From positions 50,798 through 114,797 of the forward strand of contig NZ_QJSW01000016.1 in NCBI RefSeq assembly GCF_003217495.1: a stretch of 64,000 nt of DNA, written 5' to 3'. The notes beneath the pieces were generated by a model. That model searched no databases, was not told where the DNA came from, and was given only the letters and a program-made list of their open reading frames with translations. Source of the DNA: Paenibacillus barcinonensis. GTDB lineage: Bacteria; Bacillota; Bacilli; Paenibacillales; Paenibacillaceae. Of the stretch, positions 43,078 through 52,409 are shown one piece after another (the first letter of the stretch is position 1; the number at the start of each line of letters is the position of its first letter). The position numbers and the translations under genes were made by a program.

Positions 43078-44052
43078 TTAGTTCGTACTTGTATTTACTT
43101 GCGGTACAGATAAGGATTTGTCTCCAGCAGCAGACTCGTTCGAGCTTGAACCTTCATGCTTGCTGTGAGCACTCTTGCCGTCAACAACATATTTAGTCAC
43201 GATTTTCTGGAATAAGCCCTCTGGGAACTCAGAGAAATAAGCAACATTGCTTGTTCCCGGCTTAGCCAGAGCATCATACGTTTCTTGTGTCATTGGTTGA
43301 GATTGCTGTTTCACTTCTCTCACCCACTTGTCAAACTCTTCATCCGAGGTAGCATTTACATCAAAACGCATCTGTCCAAAGTGTTCACCAGTGAAGTTAG
43401 CACCTGAACCCCAGTATTTTCCTTCGTGATCAGCTTGCAAATACAACGTCATCGCCATTCCTGACATCGTGTAAATCTGTCCACCCAATTGCGGAATCCA
43501 GAACGAGTTCATCGGTGAATCTGCAGTGAGCTCAAATTTCACAGGCCGATCTGCCGGAATATTCAGCGTATTAACTGTTGCAATGCCTTGCTCAGGATAA
43601 AGGAACAGCCATTTCCAGTCCAGTGAAGATACCTGGATCGTAATTGGTGTTTTCTCTTCGTGAACCAGCGGTTTCGAAGGTTCCAAATCGTACGTATAAC
43701 GTACAGTAACAATAGCCAGAAGCCCGATGATGATAATTGGAATCGTCCACCATACCACTTCCGCCTTTGTGCTATGAGCCCAATTTGGCTCATAAGCAGT
43801 TTTATTGTCCGGCTTGTCGCGGTAACGCCAAACGATTACAGCAGACAAAATCAACACAGGAACAATGACGATCGCACAAAGAATGGTTGAGATGATAATC
43901 AAGTCTTTTTGCGAAGCGCCGATAGGCCCCTTCGGATCCAGAACAACATACTGCCCGCCTGCCATCATTGGCCAGACAATCAATGCAATTGTAACCAACG
44001 TCAGGACAACCGGAATGATAATCCGAATCAGCGACCTAGGTTTCTTGTTCAT
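43078..44052 (-). CDS. cyoA: quinol oxidase subunit II
   Basis: A 324-residue subunit with two N-terminal membrane helices (about 10-32 and 50-72) and a periplasmic-side cupredoxin domain (about 125-240). The CuA ligands are absent (the segment GEHFGQMRFDV replaces the Cys/His set), so it takes electrons from quinol rather than cytochrome c. GGQIYTMSGMAMTLYLQ is a family marker. Oddly, the usual lipobox cysteine ahead of VLDPKG is missing: the segment is MMAGGQYVVLDPKGP. GAGGGG lies 8 bases before ATG 44052. First gene of the operon. Confidence 0.95.
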   Translation of the reverse strand: MNKKPRSLIRIIIPVVLTLVTIALIVWPMMAGGQYVVLDPKGPIGASQKDLIIISTILCAIVIVPVLILSAVIVWRYRDKPDNKTAYEPNWAHSTKAEVVWWTIPIIIIGLLAIVTVRYTYDLEPSKPLVHEEKTPITIQVSSLDWKWLFLYPEQGIATVNTLNIPADRPVKFELTADSPMNSFWIPQLGGQIYTMSGMAMTLYLQADHEGKYWGSGANFTGEHFGQMRFDVNATSDEEFDKWVREVKQQSQPMTQETYDALAKPGTSNVAYFSEFPEGLFQKIVTKYVVDGKSAHSKHEGSSSNESAAGDKSLSVPQVNTSTN

Positions 44053-44254
44053 TTTGATCCCCTCTCCTCAAATATTCGCTAATACTAAAAAATCAGTATA
44101 CTACTCTCTTCCTACTAAAGATATCAGAAACGAGCGACTTTTTTATTCTTGTTAACAAATTTGTCGATTTTACACCCTAAATGTGTGAATTTTTTCTCAC
44201 AAATCGCTGGATCGGTTGATATTTGTACATCGTAATCTTTACACTCCGAGTCAC

Positions 44255-44312
44255 AAAATAAAACCCTTTGCAGGCCCGTTGAACGATGGTCAACGAATCC
44301 GCAAAGGGCTTT
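44255..44312 (-). terminator. terminator after the small membrane protein gene at 44374
   Basis: Outer arms AAACCCTTTGC/GCAAAGGGCTTT and an inner stem GTTGA/TCAAC; the minus-strand exit is TTTTATTTTG. It precedes the quinol oxidase promoter region. Confidence 0.82.
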
Positions 44313-44373
44313 ATTGACTGGATTCCGGGGAATATTCCAGTCTTATTATGGACGATAATGCACCAGATTATAA

Positions 44374-44637
44374 TTAATCTGCGCCTTCATCTTCAGAGCG
44401 TGTATGAACGAGACCAATGGCTTTGGCAATCACATAAATAAAAACACTCCCTACAAGAAAGCCAATCCCGACCATTAACCCCAGATTACGATCATTAAAA
44501 TCATTCAAATTAATCAGGCACAGCACAACTCCGGTGATCAGTGCGACCCATGCCAGAACCGTCATCGTTAAAACTGCGCGCCGCATATTTTTATCTTTAC
44601 GCTCTAATTGGCTGACCATTGCTGTTTTCGATGCCAT
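44374..44637 (-). CDS. small two-helix membrane protein
   Basis: An 87-residue protein with a basic, coiled start (SQLERKDKNMRRAVL), two membrane helices (about 22-43 and 51-72) and an acidic tail (HTRSEDEGAD). ATG 44637 has AAGGAAG 8 bases upstream; a longer start is not supported. A possible promoter (TTGACT at 44713-44708, TATATT at 44688-44683) has a long 19-base spacer. It lies upstream of the quinol oxidase operon on the same strand but ends at its own terminator. The family is not recognised. Confidence 0.65.
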   Translation of the reverse strand: MASKTAMVSQLERKDKNMRRAVLTMTVLAWVALITGVVLCLINLNDFNDRNLGLMVGIGFLVGSVFIYVIAKAIGLVHTRSEDEGAD

Positions 44638-44919
44638 AGTAAACACTTCCTTTTCCCTTTTTGTAAGTGCTTTCCTAATACCAATATACCACATCAATAT
44701 GATTTTTAGTCAACAAATGTTCAAATTTATTTCTTATTTTAGACACTTTATTTATCGAAATATTGTTGACAAAACCAGAAACACTCCACCTTTACTTCTT
44801 ATAACCCAAAACACCTGATTTCATAACAGAAATTATTTTTTATTGCCTTCGACGCTTCATAACCTTCAATTCTGTTCAAAATACAGAGCCCCACCTGAAC
44901 CAGTGAACCACAGCACAAC

Positions 44920-44957
44920 AAAAAGACGGCACATCGGAAGAGTCCGATAAAGCCGCC
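44920..44957 (-). terminator. terminator after the beta-glucosidase gene
   Basis: GACGGC/GCCGCC and inner ATCGGA/TCCGAT stems with an A-run on the plus strand. The remainder of 44638-45006 shows no gene. Confidence 0.8.
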
Positions 44958-45006
44958 TGAATGCCTATATATAATAGAAGAAACTTATTTTTGTACAAAA
45001 CTCCAA

Positions 45007-46353
45007 TTAGTTCCGAATCTCAAGCCAATTGTTTTTGATTACACTCTGATACCAGTAAAAGCTTTCCTTCGGTGTCCGAACCAGTGAACGGTAATCCACA
45101 TGCACGAGACCAAAGCGCATCCGGTATCCTTCAGCCCATTCGAAGTTATCCATCAAGGACCAGGCCATGTACCCTTTCAGGTTAATGCCATCATTGATAA
45201 TACGATGAATCTGTGCCAAGTGCTGCTCATAATAAGAAATTCGGCGATCATCATTGATTTTACCGTTTTCCAGATCATCATTGATACATGCGCCATTTTC
45301 GGTAATATACACGTCCACGTTTCCGTACTTTTGCAAATAATGCATGAATTCATACAGTCCGCGTGATTCCACTGGCCAGCCAATATCTGTTTTGATGAGC
45401 CCCATGTTCAATTCTTCCGACTGAAGCACACCTGCTTCTGGATTGAAACGGTTAATGCCCATGGTGTAATAGTTAATACCCAGCAGGTCGATAGGCTCCG
45501 AGATAATCTCCATGTCTCCGTCCTGAATCGGAACCGTTGCTCCGGCTTCTGCAAACCAGTCAACCAAAAACTGCGGGTAGGAGCCTTTGTAGATGGGATC
45601 AAGGAACCAATCTGTATTCAGCGCGATGGAGCGGTCACAAGCGGCCTGATCCTCAGGGGACTTGCTGTAAGGTTCCGCCCAGCATACATTAGGAGCGATA
45701 CCAATCTGCCCAGTGATGCCCATGCGGCGGAAGGACTGAACTGATTTGCCATGTGCGACGAGCAGGCCGTGCGCAACATTGATTGCTGTTTGCAAGTCTT
45801 TGTTCCCTGGTGCGTGAATACCCAGCATATTGGACAGAAAGGCGATACACCATGGTTCATTAAAGGTAAGCCAAAAGTTGATTTTGCCCGAAAACTCTTT
45901 AAAAATCACTTCGGCATATTTAACAAAGGCATCCACCGTTCTACGGTTCCCCCAGCCTCCGTCATCCTCCAGCGTTTGCGGCAAATCCCAATGATACAGC
46001 GTAAGAAACGGTTCAATTCCAGCATCCAGCAATGCATCTACAAAACGATGATAAAAGTCCAGCCCCTCACGGTTGATCTCTCCGTCCCCGTCCGGGATAA
46101 TACGCGGCCAAGCAATGGAGAAACGATATGTATTAATGCCGAGCTTTTTCATCAGCTCAATATCTTCCTCATAGCGGTGGTAGCTGTCGCAAGCTACATC
46201 CCCATTGTCACCGTTGAATACTTTGCCAGGTGTTCGTGCAAACGTATCCCAGATCGAAACACCTCTCCCTCCCTCTTGCGCAGCACCCTCAATCTGATAG
46301 GATGCCGTAGCCGTACCCCAGCGGAAATCTTTTGGGAATTGGAAAATCGTCAT
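45007..46353 (-). CDS. GH1 beta-glucosidase
   Basis: A 448-residue TIM-barrel glycosidase with both catalytic glutamates: acid/base E166 in WLTFNEPW and nucleophile E352 in YITENGAC. The start FPKDFRWGTATASYQIEGA and WSLMDNFEWAEGY near the end are also diagnostic. There is no signal peptide, so it acts on imported sugars in the cytosol. A 6-phospho-sugar preference is less likely because no PTS genes are near; the neighbouring ABC system fits hydrolysis of cellobiose or other beta-linked oligosaccharides. GGAGGAG lies about 6 bases before ATG 46353. Two palindromes lie about 130-155 bases upstream. Confidence 0.94.
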   Translation of the reverse strand: MTIFQFPKDFRWGTATASYQIEGAAQEGGRGVSIWDTFARTPGKVFNGDNGDVACDSYHRYEEDIELMKKLGINTYRFSIAWPRIIPDGDGEINREGLDFYHRFVDALLDAGIEPFLTLYHWDLPQTLEDDGGWGNRRTVDAFVKYAEVIFKEFSGKINFWLTFNEPWCIAFLSNMLGIHAPGNKDLQTAINVAHGLLVAHGKSVQSFRRMGITGQIGIAPNVCWAEPYSKSPEDQAACDRSIALNTDWFLDPIYKGSYPQFLVDWFAEAGATVPIQDGDMEIISEPIDLLGINYYTMGINRFNPEAGVLQSEELNMGLIKTDIGWPVESRGLYEFMHYLQKYGNVDVYITENGACINDDLENGKINDDRRISYYEQHLAQIHRIINDGINLKGYMAWSLMDNFEWAEGYRMRFGLVHVDYRSLVRTPKESFYWYQSVIKNNWLEIRN

Positions 46354-46484
46354 ATTAAACTCCTCCGTCTCTTGGATGTAACACGCAATGCTTCTGTCCT
46401 GCGGTCACAATATTATTTTTTTGTTGCACTCTTGCCTCGTTCAGCCTCTGCGGACACAATTTCGGTGTCCATTCGAATTTAACG

Positions 46485-46508
46485 AAACTAGTTTCCTAAA
46501 ACGTTTTC
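46485..46508. promoter_or_regulatory. paired palindromes upstream of the beta-glucosidase gene
   Basis: GAAACTAGTTTC (46485-46496) and AAAACGTTTT (46499-46508), centres 13 bases apart. The second is shared with the sites at 50534 and 54521. The CG-centred dyad is of the LacI/CcpA family type. Confidence 0.5.
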
Positions 46509-46663
46509 GAAGTAAGGTAAATAAAAAATGATTCTTACTTGATCTACTTATACATGTGCAATCCAGCAGTTCAGAGCTGTTCATAACCTGAGAGTGCTTT
46601 CAATAAGAGGATTATATTCGATTAAAAAAAAGTCGTCAATGCCCTTCCTCATCCACTGTCAAA

Positions 46664-46688
46664 AAAAAGACCCCTGAAGGGTCTTTTT
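46664..46688 (-). terminator. terminator after the first binding-protein gene
   Basis: AAAAAGACCC (46664-46673) with GGGTCTTTTT (46679-46688), and a T-run on the minus strand. Confidence 0.9.
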
Positions 46689-46743
46689 AGATAAATTCCA
46701 CTGAATGCGAGTGCAACTAAACCGGTTCAGGTACTGTAGAACA

Positions 46744-48453
46744 TTATTTTACACTTTTCCCTGTCCAGAGAGCTACACGATCCTTAATCCATTCGGTATA
46801 CTGTTTCTCCATTTCTACTGCACCTGCTTTGTCCAGTTCCGCAAGAAATGCATCATACGTTGCATCAAAGTTTGCTGGCGTAGTCAATACCGCTTCTGGA
46901 ATACGTTTGCGCACGATATCCTGTGTTTTCTGGAATTTCACACTGTAATCTGTACCCGAAGGCACCGGCATATTGTAGGCTGCTCCCCATTCTTTCAGCT
47001 TCAGATCATCTTCAGACGGGAAGAAATCCTTCCAGGTTGTAATGCCATACGCTTTCAATGTTTCCTTCTCAGCAGCGGTATAGCCAGCCTGAATCTGCTG
47101 AGGGAAGTTGGTTGTGTAATAGTTGTCTGTGGCATCTTTCACCCCATCACCGTATCGTGCACTGAAAATATTGTACATGCCAATGCCCGTTTCTTTGGTG
47201 AAATTGGAGTTGTCATTCACTTTGCGATCCTGAATATTCTGCGGGATGACACGTTTGCCATCTTCGACTTTGTAGTGCTCGCCTTCAATGCCCCAGTTCC
47301 GCAGCACCTGGCCTTCATCCGATGCAAGCCAATCCATGAATTTGATGATGCGTACCGGATCTTTGGCAGACGTGGTAATCCCGATACCGTAACCGTCAAA
47401 GCCGGTTGGCTGGAATGTATGATCCACAATGTCTTTGTTCAGGGATACGGAGAAGTGGGCATACGTGCTATCATCTTTTCCTGCAGATTTCAATGCATTT
47501 TCAGCTTCGCCATAGTTCCACTCCTGATCAATCAGACCCAGCACACGACCGCTGGCAATTTTGGATTTGTATTGGTCATCCTTTTGTACAAAGGTATCTT
47601 TGTCCAGCAAACCCTCATTGTACATTTTGTTCAGCCAGCGGAAATATTCCTTCTCCTCAGGACGTTTGTAATGCAGCTTCGCTTCATACGTCTCGGGATC
47701 AATATAATATTCACCGTCATCCGGTGCACCAGTGGCCTGGAAGGCCGGGTTTGTTACGGTAATCATAATCTTCCAGTCATCTGCATTCAGCGTGAGTGGA
47801 ATTGTCGGCTGTCCATCGATGGTTGGATGCTTTTCATAATAAGCACGCAGAACATTTTCATAGTCCTCCAGCGTTTTCACTTCAGGGTAGCCGAGCTCTT
47901 TCAGCACTTTCTGCTGGATTTCGAATCCACCTGTAGCATCAAAAACGACGTTGTCTACACCCATATTGGTCGGAATCGTATAGATGGCCTGATCTTCCGT
48001 GCTGTATTTCAGACGATTCATCTGGTCACCATAGATTTTCTTCAGATGGGGCGCATGCTCTTCAATCAGATCCGTCAGATCGAGCATGGCACCCGCATCC
48101 ACCAGCTTTGACAGATTTCCTTTGGGGAAAATCATATCAGGGTAGTCACCGCTCGCTGCCATTAATGCAACCTTCTGGTCACCGCCGTTATTCACATCAT
48201 ATTCAGCTTCAATGGTAACGCCCGTTTGCTTTGTAATTTCTTTGCCTACAGCATCCTGCATATTGTTCCAGGTTGGACTTGGGTCCGCACCGAAGAACTT
48301 GATTGTAATCGGGTCTGTTCCGCTGGAATCAGAATTTTCTTTACTGCCGGAATTGCCACATCCAGCCGTCACCAGCAGTGCACTGGCAAGTATTAACATT
48401 GCAAACGTCTTGGGTGTCTTACCTGTCATTCGGCCTTTCATGTTGCCTCTCAT
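46744..48453 (-). CDS. extracellular solute-binding lipoprotein (paralogue 1)
   Basis: A 569-residue sugar-binding lipoprotein of the LplA/YtcQ type. The signal ends in LLVTAGC (C32), followed by a Ser/Asn/Asp-rich linker and the two-lobed binding fold. AGGGGGA lies about 9 bases before ATG 48453. Its central region from LSKLVDAGAMLDLTD to GEAENALKS (about 215 residues) differs from paralogue 2 at only about four positions, while both ends diverge more. It is 64 bases downstream of paralogue 2, so the two are cotranscribed. It delivers an unknown oligosaccharide to the LplB/LplC permeases encoded upstream. Confidence 0.92.
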   Translation of the reverse strand: MRGNMKGRMTGKTPKTFAMLILASALLVTAGCGNSGSKENSDSSGTDPITIKFFGADPSPTWNNMQDAVGKEITKQTGVTIEAEYDVNNGGDQKVALMAASGDYPDMIFPKGNLSKLVDAGAMLDLTDLIEEHAPHLKKIYGDQMNRLKYSTEDQAIYTIPTNMGVDNVVFDATGGFEIQQKVLKELGYPEVKTLEDYENVLRAYYEKHPTIDGQPTIPLTLNADDWKIMITVTNPAFQATGAPDDGEYYIDPETYEAKLHYKRPEEKEYFRWLNKMYNEGLLDKDTFVQKDDQYKSKIASGRVLGLIDQEWNYGEAENALKSAGKDDSTYAHFSVSLNKDIVDHTFQPTGFDGYGIGITTSAKDPVRIIKFMDWLASDEGQVLRNWGIEGEHYKVEDGKRVIPQNIQDRKVNDNSNFTKETGIGMYNIFSARYGDGVKDATDNYYTTNFPQQIQAGYTAAEKETLKAYGITTWKDFFPSEDDLKLKEWGAAYNMPVPSGTDYSVKFQKTQDIVRKRIPEAVLTTPANFDATYDAFLAELDKAGAVEMEKQYTEWIKDRVALWTGKSVK

Positions 48454-48517
48454 TGTCTATTTCCCCCTATTTATGAAGGTTTTATCTGTATAACAGGCCG
48501 TGGCCTGAGAATACCTC

Positions 48518-50218
48518 TTATTTTACGTCTTTCCCTGTCCACAGGGATACACGATCCTTGATCCAAACCGTATATTGTTTTTCCATTTCCACTGCACCGG
48601 CTTTATCCAGCTCGGCCAGCAATCCATCATACAGCTTGTCGAATTGATCCGGCTTCGCCAGAATCGCTTCAGGAATCCGTTTGCGGATGATGTCCTGTGT
48701 TTTTTGGAATGTAACATTGTACTCCGTATCGGAAGGCACAGGCATGTTATATGCTGCTCCCCAATCCTTCAGTTTCAGATCTTCTTCAGATGGGAAGAAG
48801 TCTTTCCATGTCGTAATACCATACGCTTTCAACGTTTCTTTCTCTGCTGCCGTATATCCAGCCTGAATCTGTTCAGGGAAGTTGGTTGTGTAGTAGTTAT
48901 CTGTGGAATCTTTTACGCCGTCACCATATCTGGCACTAAAAATGTTATACATCCCGATACCGGACTCTTTGGTAAACGCGGAGTTATCATTGGTTTTACG
49001 ATCCTGCACATCCTCAGGTACGATGCGTTTCCCATTTTCAACCTTGTAGTGCTGGTTCTCTACGCCCCAGTTTCTGAGCACCTGACCTTCGTCAGAAGCA
49101 AGCCAATCCATGAATTTAATAATGCGTACCGGGTCTTTGGCAGAGGTTGTAATCCCAATACCGTAACCGTCAAAGCCGGTTGGCTGGAATGTATGATCCA
49201 CAATGTCTTTGTTCAGGGAGACAGAGAAGTGAGCATATGTGCTCTCGCCATTATTTTTGGACTTCAGCGCATTTTCGGCTTCGCCATAGTTCCATTCCTG
49301 GTCAATCAGACCCAGCACACGACCACTCGCAATTTTGGACTTGTACTGGTCATCCTTTTGCACGAAAGTATCTTTATCCAGCAGACCTTCGTTGTACATT
49401 TTGTTCAGCCAGCGGAAGTACTCCTTCTCCTCAGGACGTTTGTAATGCAGCTTCGCTTCATACGTCTCAGGGTCAATATAATATTCACCATCGTCCGGTG
49501 CACCTGTTGCCTGGAAAGCCGGGTTTGTAACCGTAATCATAATTTTCCAGTCATCTGCATTCAGTGTGAGCGGAATCGTTGGCTGACCATCAATAGTGGG
49601 GTGTTTCTCATAATAGGTTCGTAGTACGTTCTCGTAATCTTCAAGTGTTTTCACTTCCGGGTAGCCCAGCTCTTTCAACACTTTCTGCTGAATTTCAAAT
49701 CCACCTGTAGCATCAAAAGCAACGTTGCCAACGCCCATATTCGTAGGAATTGTGTAGATGGCCTGATCTTCCGTACTGTATTTCAGACGGTTCATCTGGT
49801 CACCATAGATTTTCTTCAGATTAGGCGCATGCTCCTCAATCAGATCGGTAAGATCGAGCATGGCACCCGCATCCACCAGCTTCGATAAGTTTCCTTTAGG
49901 ATAGATAATATCAGGGTAGTCACCACTGGCAGCCATAAGCGGAATCTTCTGGTCGCCACCATTATTTACATCAAATTCAGCTTCAAGTGTAACTCCTGTT
50001 GCCTTGGTAATCTCTTGCCCGACAGCATCTTTCATATTGTTCCAGTTCGGACTAGCGTCTGCACCAAAGAATGTAAAGGTGATTGGGGTCGTTGTATCCC
50101 CCGTATCCACCGGTTTCTCTGAAGCTGTTTTTTCTCCGTTGCCGCTGCATCCTGCCGTAATGGCTAGTGCGCTGGCCAACAGAAGCATTGCAAATGTTTT
50201 TGGTGTTCTGCCCTTCAT
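48518..50218 (-). CDS. extracellular solute-binding lipoprotein (paralogue 2)
   Basis: A 566-residue lipoprotein with signal end AITAGC (C24) and AGGGGGA about 9 bases before ATG 50218. It has the same fold and near-identical centre as paralogue 1, including a DNA stretch of about 60 identical bases (around 49161-49222 against 47385-47446). It has its own promoter region upstream (50219-50609) with paired palindromes and a cre-like site, so it can be expressed separately from the permease operon. The ligand is unknown; small differences in the binding region could broaden the substrate range. Confidence 0.92.
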   Translation of the reverse strand: MKGRTPKTFAMLLLASALAITAGCSGNGEKTASEKPVDTGDTTTPITFTFFGADASPNWNNMKDAVGQEITKATGVTLEAEFDVNNGGDQKIPLMAASGDYPDIIYPKGNLSKLVDAGAMLDLTDLIEEHAPNLKKIYGDQMNRLKYSTEDQAIYTIPTNMGVGNVAFDATGGFEIQQKVLKELGYPEVKTLEDYENVLRTYYEKHPTIDGQPTIPLTLNADDWKIMITVTNPAFQATGAPDDGEYYIDPETYEAKLHYKRPEEKEYFRWLNKMYNEGLLDKDTFVQKDDQYKSKIASGRVLGLIDQEWNYGEAENALKSKNNGESTYAHFSVSLNKDIVDHTFQPTGFDGYGIGITTSAKDPVRIIKFMDWLASDEGQVLRNWGVENQHYKVENGKRIVPEDVQDRKTNDNSAFTKESGIGMYNIFSARYGDGVKDSTDNYYTTNFPEQIQAGYTAAEKETLKAYGITTWKDFFPSEEDLKLKDWGAAYNMPVPSDTEYNVTFQKTQDIIRKRIPEAILAKPDQFDKLYDGLLAELDKAGAVEMEKQYTVWIKDRVSLWTGKDVK

Positions 50219-50450
50219 GTATTAATCCCCCTTTTGGATAAAATGAAGCTTTGTATTTGTACAACAGGGCGTGCCTGCTCATACCGTCATTCGGGTGAAT
50301 CCTGTAATGATCGCAGATTCAATTACATTAAAAGCGCTTACTTATTCGATTAGAGAAAGTATTGCATTCTGGCCTCAACAAGACCCGTTGATGCTCAAGT
50401 TCACTTGCAATTTTCGTTTTGGGCAAATAATGATATCTTAGTACAAGTTT

Positions 50451-50465
50451 TGTAAGTGCTTTCAC
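50451..50465. promoter_or_regulatory. cre-like site upstream of the paralogue 2 gene
   Basis: TTGTAAGTGCTTTCA matches the CcpA consensus except for one central base (T for C). The same core TTGTAAGTGCTTTC also occurs near 44661. Confidence 0.4.
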
Positions 50466-50519
50466 AGTTGTATCATAATATCATAAAATTCCCTTGTCAA
50501 TAGCCAACAATAAATTTCT

Positions 50520-50543
50520 AAAACGGTTTCACTAAAACGTTTT
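50520..50543. promoter_or_regulatory. paired CG-centred palindromes
   Basis: AAAACGGTTT (50520-50529) and AAAACGTTTT (50534-50543), centres 14 bases apart, between paralogue 3 and paralogue 2. Same motif as at 46499 and 54521. Confidence 0.5.
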
Positions 50544-50554
50544 CTGTATAAAAT

Positions 50555-50574
50555 AAACCCGATGTCTCAGGTTT
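50555..50574 (-). terminator. possible terminator after paralogue 3
   Basis: On the minus strand AAACCTGA-GACA-TCGGGTTT forms an 8-bp stem with one G-U, followed by ATTTTAT. Confidence 0.5.
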
Positions 50575-50609
50575 TATTTCTTTTTCGAAATGGACAAACG
50601 TATCGTGCT

Positions 50610-52295
50610 CTAACCGGGTTTTTCATTCCATAAGCGAACACGATTCCGTATCAGCTCTGTATATTGTTTTTCCATTTTTCTCGCCCCCGCCTGGTTAAGC
50701 TCTGTAAGCATGCCATCAAAGATCACATCAAATTGCTCGGGTGAGCTGAGCACCGCTTCGGGAATCCGTTTGCGAATAATATCCTGTGTTTTCTGATAAA
50801 TGACCATATACTCCGAGTCACTTGGTGCGGGCATATTGTATGCTGCTCCCCACGGTTTAACCGGGAATTGCTCCTCGCTCGGGAACAAATCCTTCCATGT
50901 CGATGCACCATAGGCTTGTAACGTTTCTTTCTCTGAATCAGTGTATCCAGCTTCAATCTGTTCAGGAAAGTTGGTCGTAACATAATTATCCGTGGAGTCC
51001 TTCACCCCATCTCCATACCGTCCAGACATATTTTTATATAATCCAATACCAGACTCTTTCTGGAACATGGAGGCATGATTCGTTTTTTGATCCTGAATAG
51101 CCGCAGGAATAACCCGCTTGCCTTGTCTGATCTCATAATGCTTGCCTTCAATGCCCCAGTTAATCAGAATCTGTCCTTCCTCCGAAGCCAAATAATCAAA
51201 TAACTTGATTGTTTTCACCGGATCAGGGTTTGCAGTAGTAATGCCTACTCCCCAGCCCGATACAAATCCAGGGTTCTGGAAAGAATGATCTCTCATCTCT
51301 TCAGACAGGGTCACCGGGAAATGGGAATAGGCTGCTTCTGCTTTACCCGCAGATTTCAGTTCGTTCTCTGCCTCAGCGTAGCCCCAATCCTGATCAATAA
51401 TCCCGAGTACGCGTCCACTGGCAATTTTGGATTTATATTGGTCTGATTTCTGGACAAAGCTTTCCGGGTCAAGCAGACCCTCGTTGTACATATGATTCAA
51501 CCAGCGGAAGTACTCCTTTTCCTCCGGGCGTTTGTAGTGCAGCATCGCTTCATAGGTTTCAGGGTGGATATAGTATTCACCGTCATCTGGTGCACCTGTT
51601 GCAAGAAATGCCGGGTTGGTAACTGTGATCATAATTCTCCAGCCCTCTGCATCCAGCGTTAACGGAATGGTAGGCTGACCGTCCATCATCGGATGTTTCT
51701 CCCTGTATGCCCGCAACACATGTTCATAGTCCTGGAGGGTGTGAACTTGAGGATAACCAAGCTCTTTCAGTACACGATGCTGAATACCAAATCCCCCGCC
51801 TGCATCAAAATAGGTCTGGTTCACTGCATAATACGTCGGCAGCACATATATTGCCTGATCGTCATTACTGTATTTCAGCCGATTCATGAAATTACCATAT
51901 AGCTTCTTCAGATTGGGAGCATGTTGTTCAATAAGGTCGGTCAGATCCACCATTGCTCCAGCATCCACCAGCTTGCTGAGCTCCCCTTTGGGTGACACGA
52001 TGTCGGGAAAGTCTCTGCTTGCTGCCATCAGAGATATTTTGTCCTGCCCCCCACTTACGGCAAACTCTCCGTTCAGGGTTATCCCTGTTTTGGCTGTAAT
52101 GACCTTGCCAACGTCATCCTTCATGCCATTCCAGTTGGGACTCGGATCTACACTGAAAAACTCTAACGTAAGTGCAGACGATGCTCCGTCTGTATTTATA
52201 AATGACGCCTCATGACCATTCCCTCTGTCACAGCCTGCAAGCATTGCGAAGGCCAGAACCGAAGCCAGTGCGATCTTCACTTTGGAACTGGCCAT
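50610..52295 (-). CDS. extracellular solute-binding lipoprotein (paralogue 3)
   Basis: A 561-residue lipoprotein with signal end AFAMLAGC (C22). It is the most divergent of the three but still shares long blocks such as GEYYIHPETYEAMLHYKRPEE and KTQDIIRKRIPEAVL. GGGAGG lies about 9 bases before ATG 52295. It follows the LplC-type permease gene by 114 bases and is probably the original partner of the transporter, with the other two arising by duplication. No ATPase gene is present, so a shared MsmX-type ATPase from elsewhere is the likely energiser. Confidence 0.92.
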   Translation of the reverse strand: MASSKVKIALASVLAFAMLAGCDRGNGHEASFINTDGASSALTLEFFSVDPSPNWNGMKDDVGKVITAKTGITLNGEFAVSGGQDKISLMAASRDFPDIVSPKGELSKLVDAGAMVDLTDLIEQHAPNLKKLYGNFMNRLKYSNDDQAIYVLPTYYAVNQTYFDAGGGFGIQHRVLKELGYPQVHTLQDYEHVLRAYREKHPMMDGQPTIPLTLDAEGWRIMITVTNPAFLATGAPDDGEYYIHPETYEAMLHYKRPEEKEYFRWLNHMYNEGLLDPESFVQKSDQYKSKIASGRVLGIIDQDWGYAEAENELKSAGKAEAAYSHFPVTLSEEMRDHSFQNPGFVSGWGVGITTANPDPVKTIKLFDYLASEEGQILINWGIEGKHYEIRQGKRVIPAAIQDQKTNHASMFQKESGIGLYKNMSGRYGDGVKDSTDNYVTTNFPEQIEAGYTDSEKETLQAYGASTWKDLFPSEEQFPVKPWGAAYNMPAPSDSEYMVIYQKTQDIIRKRIPEAVLSSPEQFDVIFDGMLTELNQAGARKMEKQYTELIRNRVRLWNEKPG

Positions 52296-52409
52296 TATGG
52301 TAATCCTCCCGTTTCATATGTCAGTCTATGTTTTTATGTCCGTCTATCTCTGTATGCAGGTTGTCTCTATCCATCGAATATATCCGGTTTTCACATCTGC
52401 CTGCAGCAT

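Noticed and set aside
46705..48111. 468-codon plus-strand frame opposite paralogue 1 (and a similar 349-codon frame opposite paralogue 2)
   Set aside because: Antisense shadow of the binding-protein genes; it appears in both because the genes are paralogous. Composition is Phe/Ile/Arg/Cys-rich and there is no start signal.
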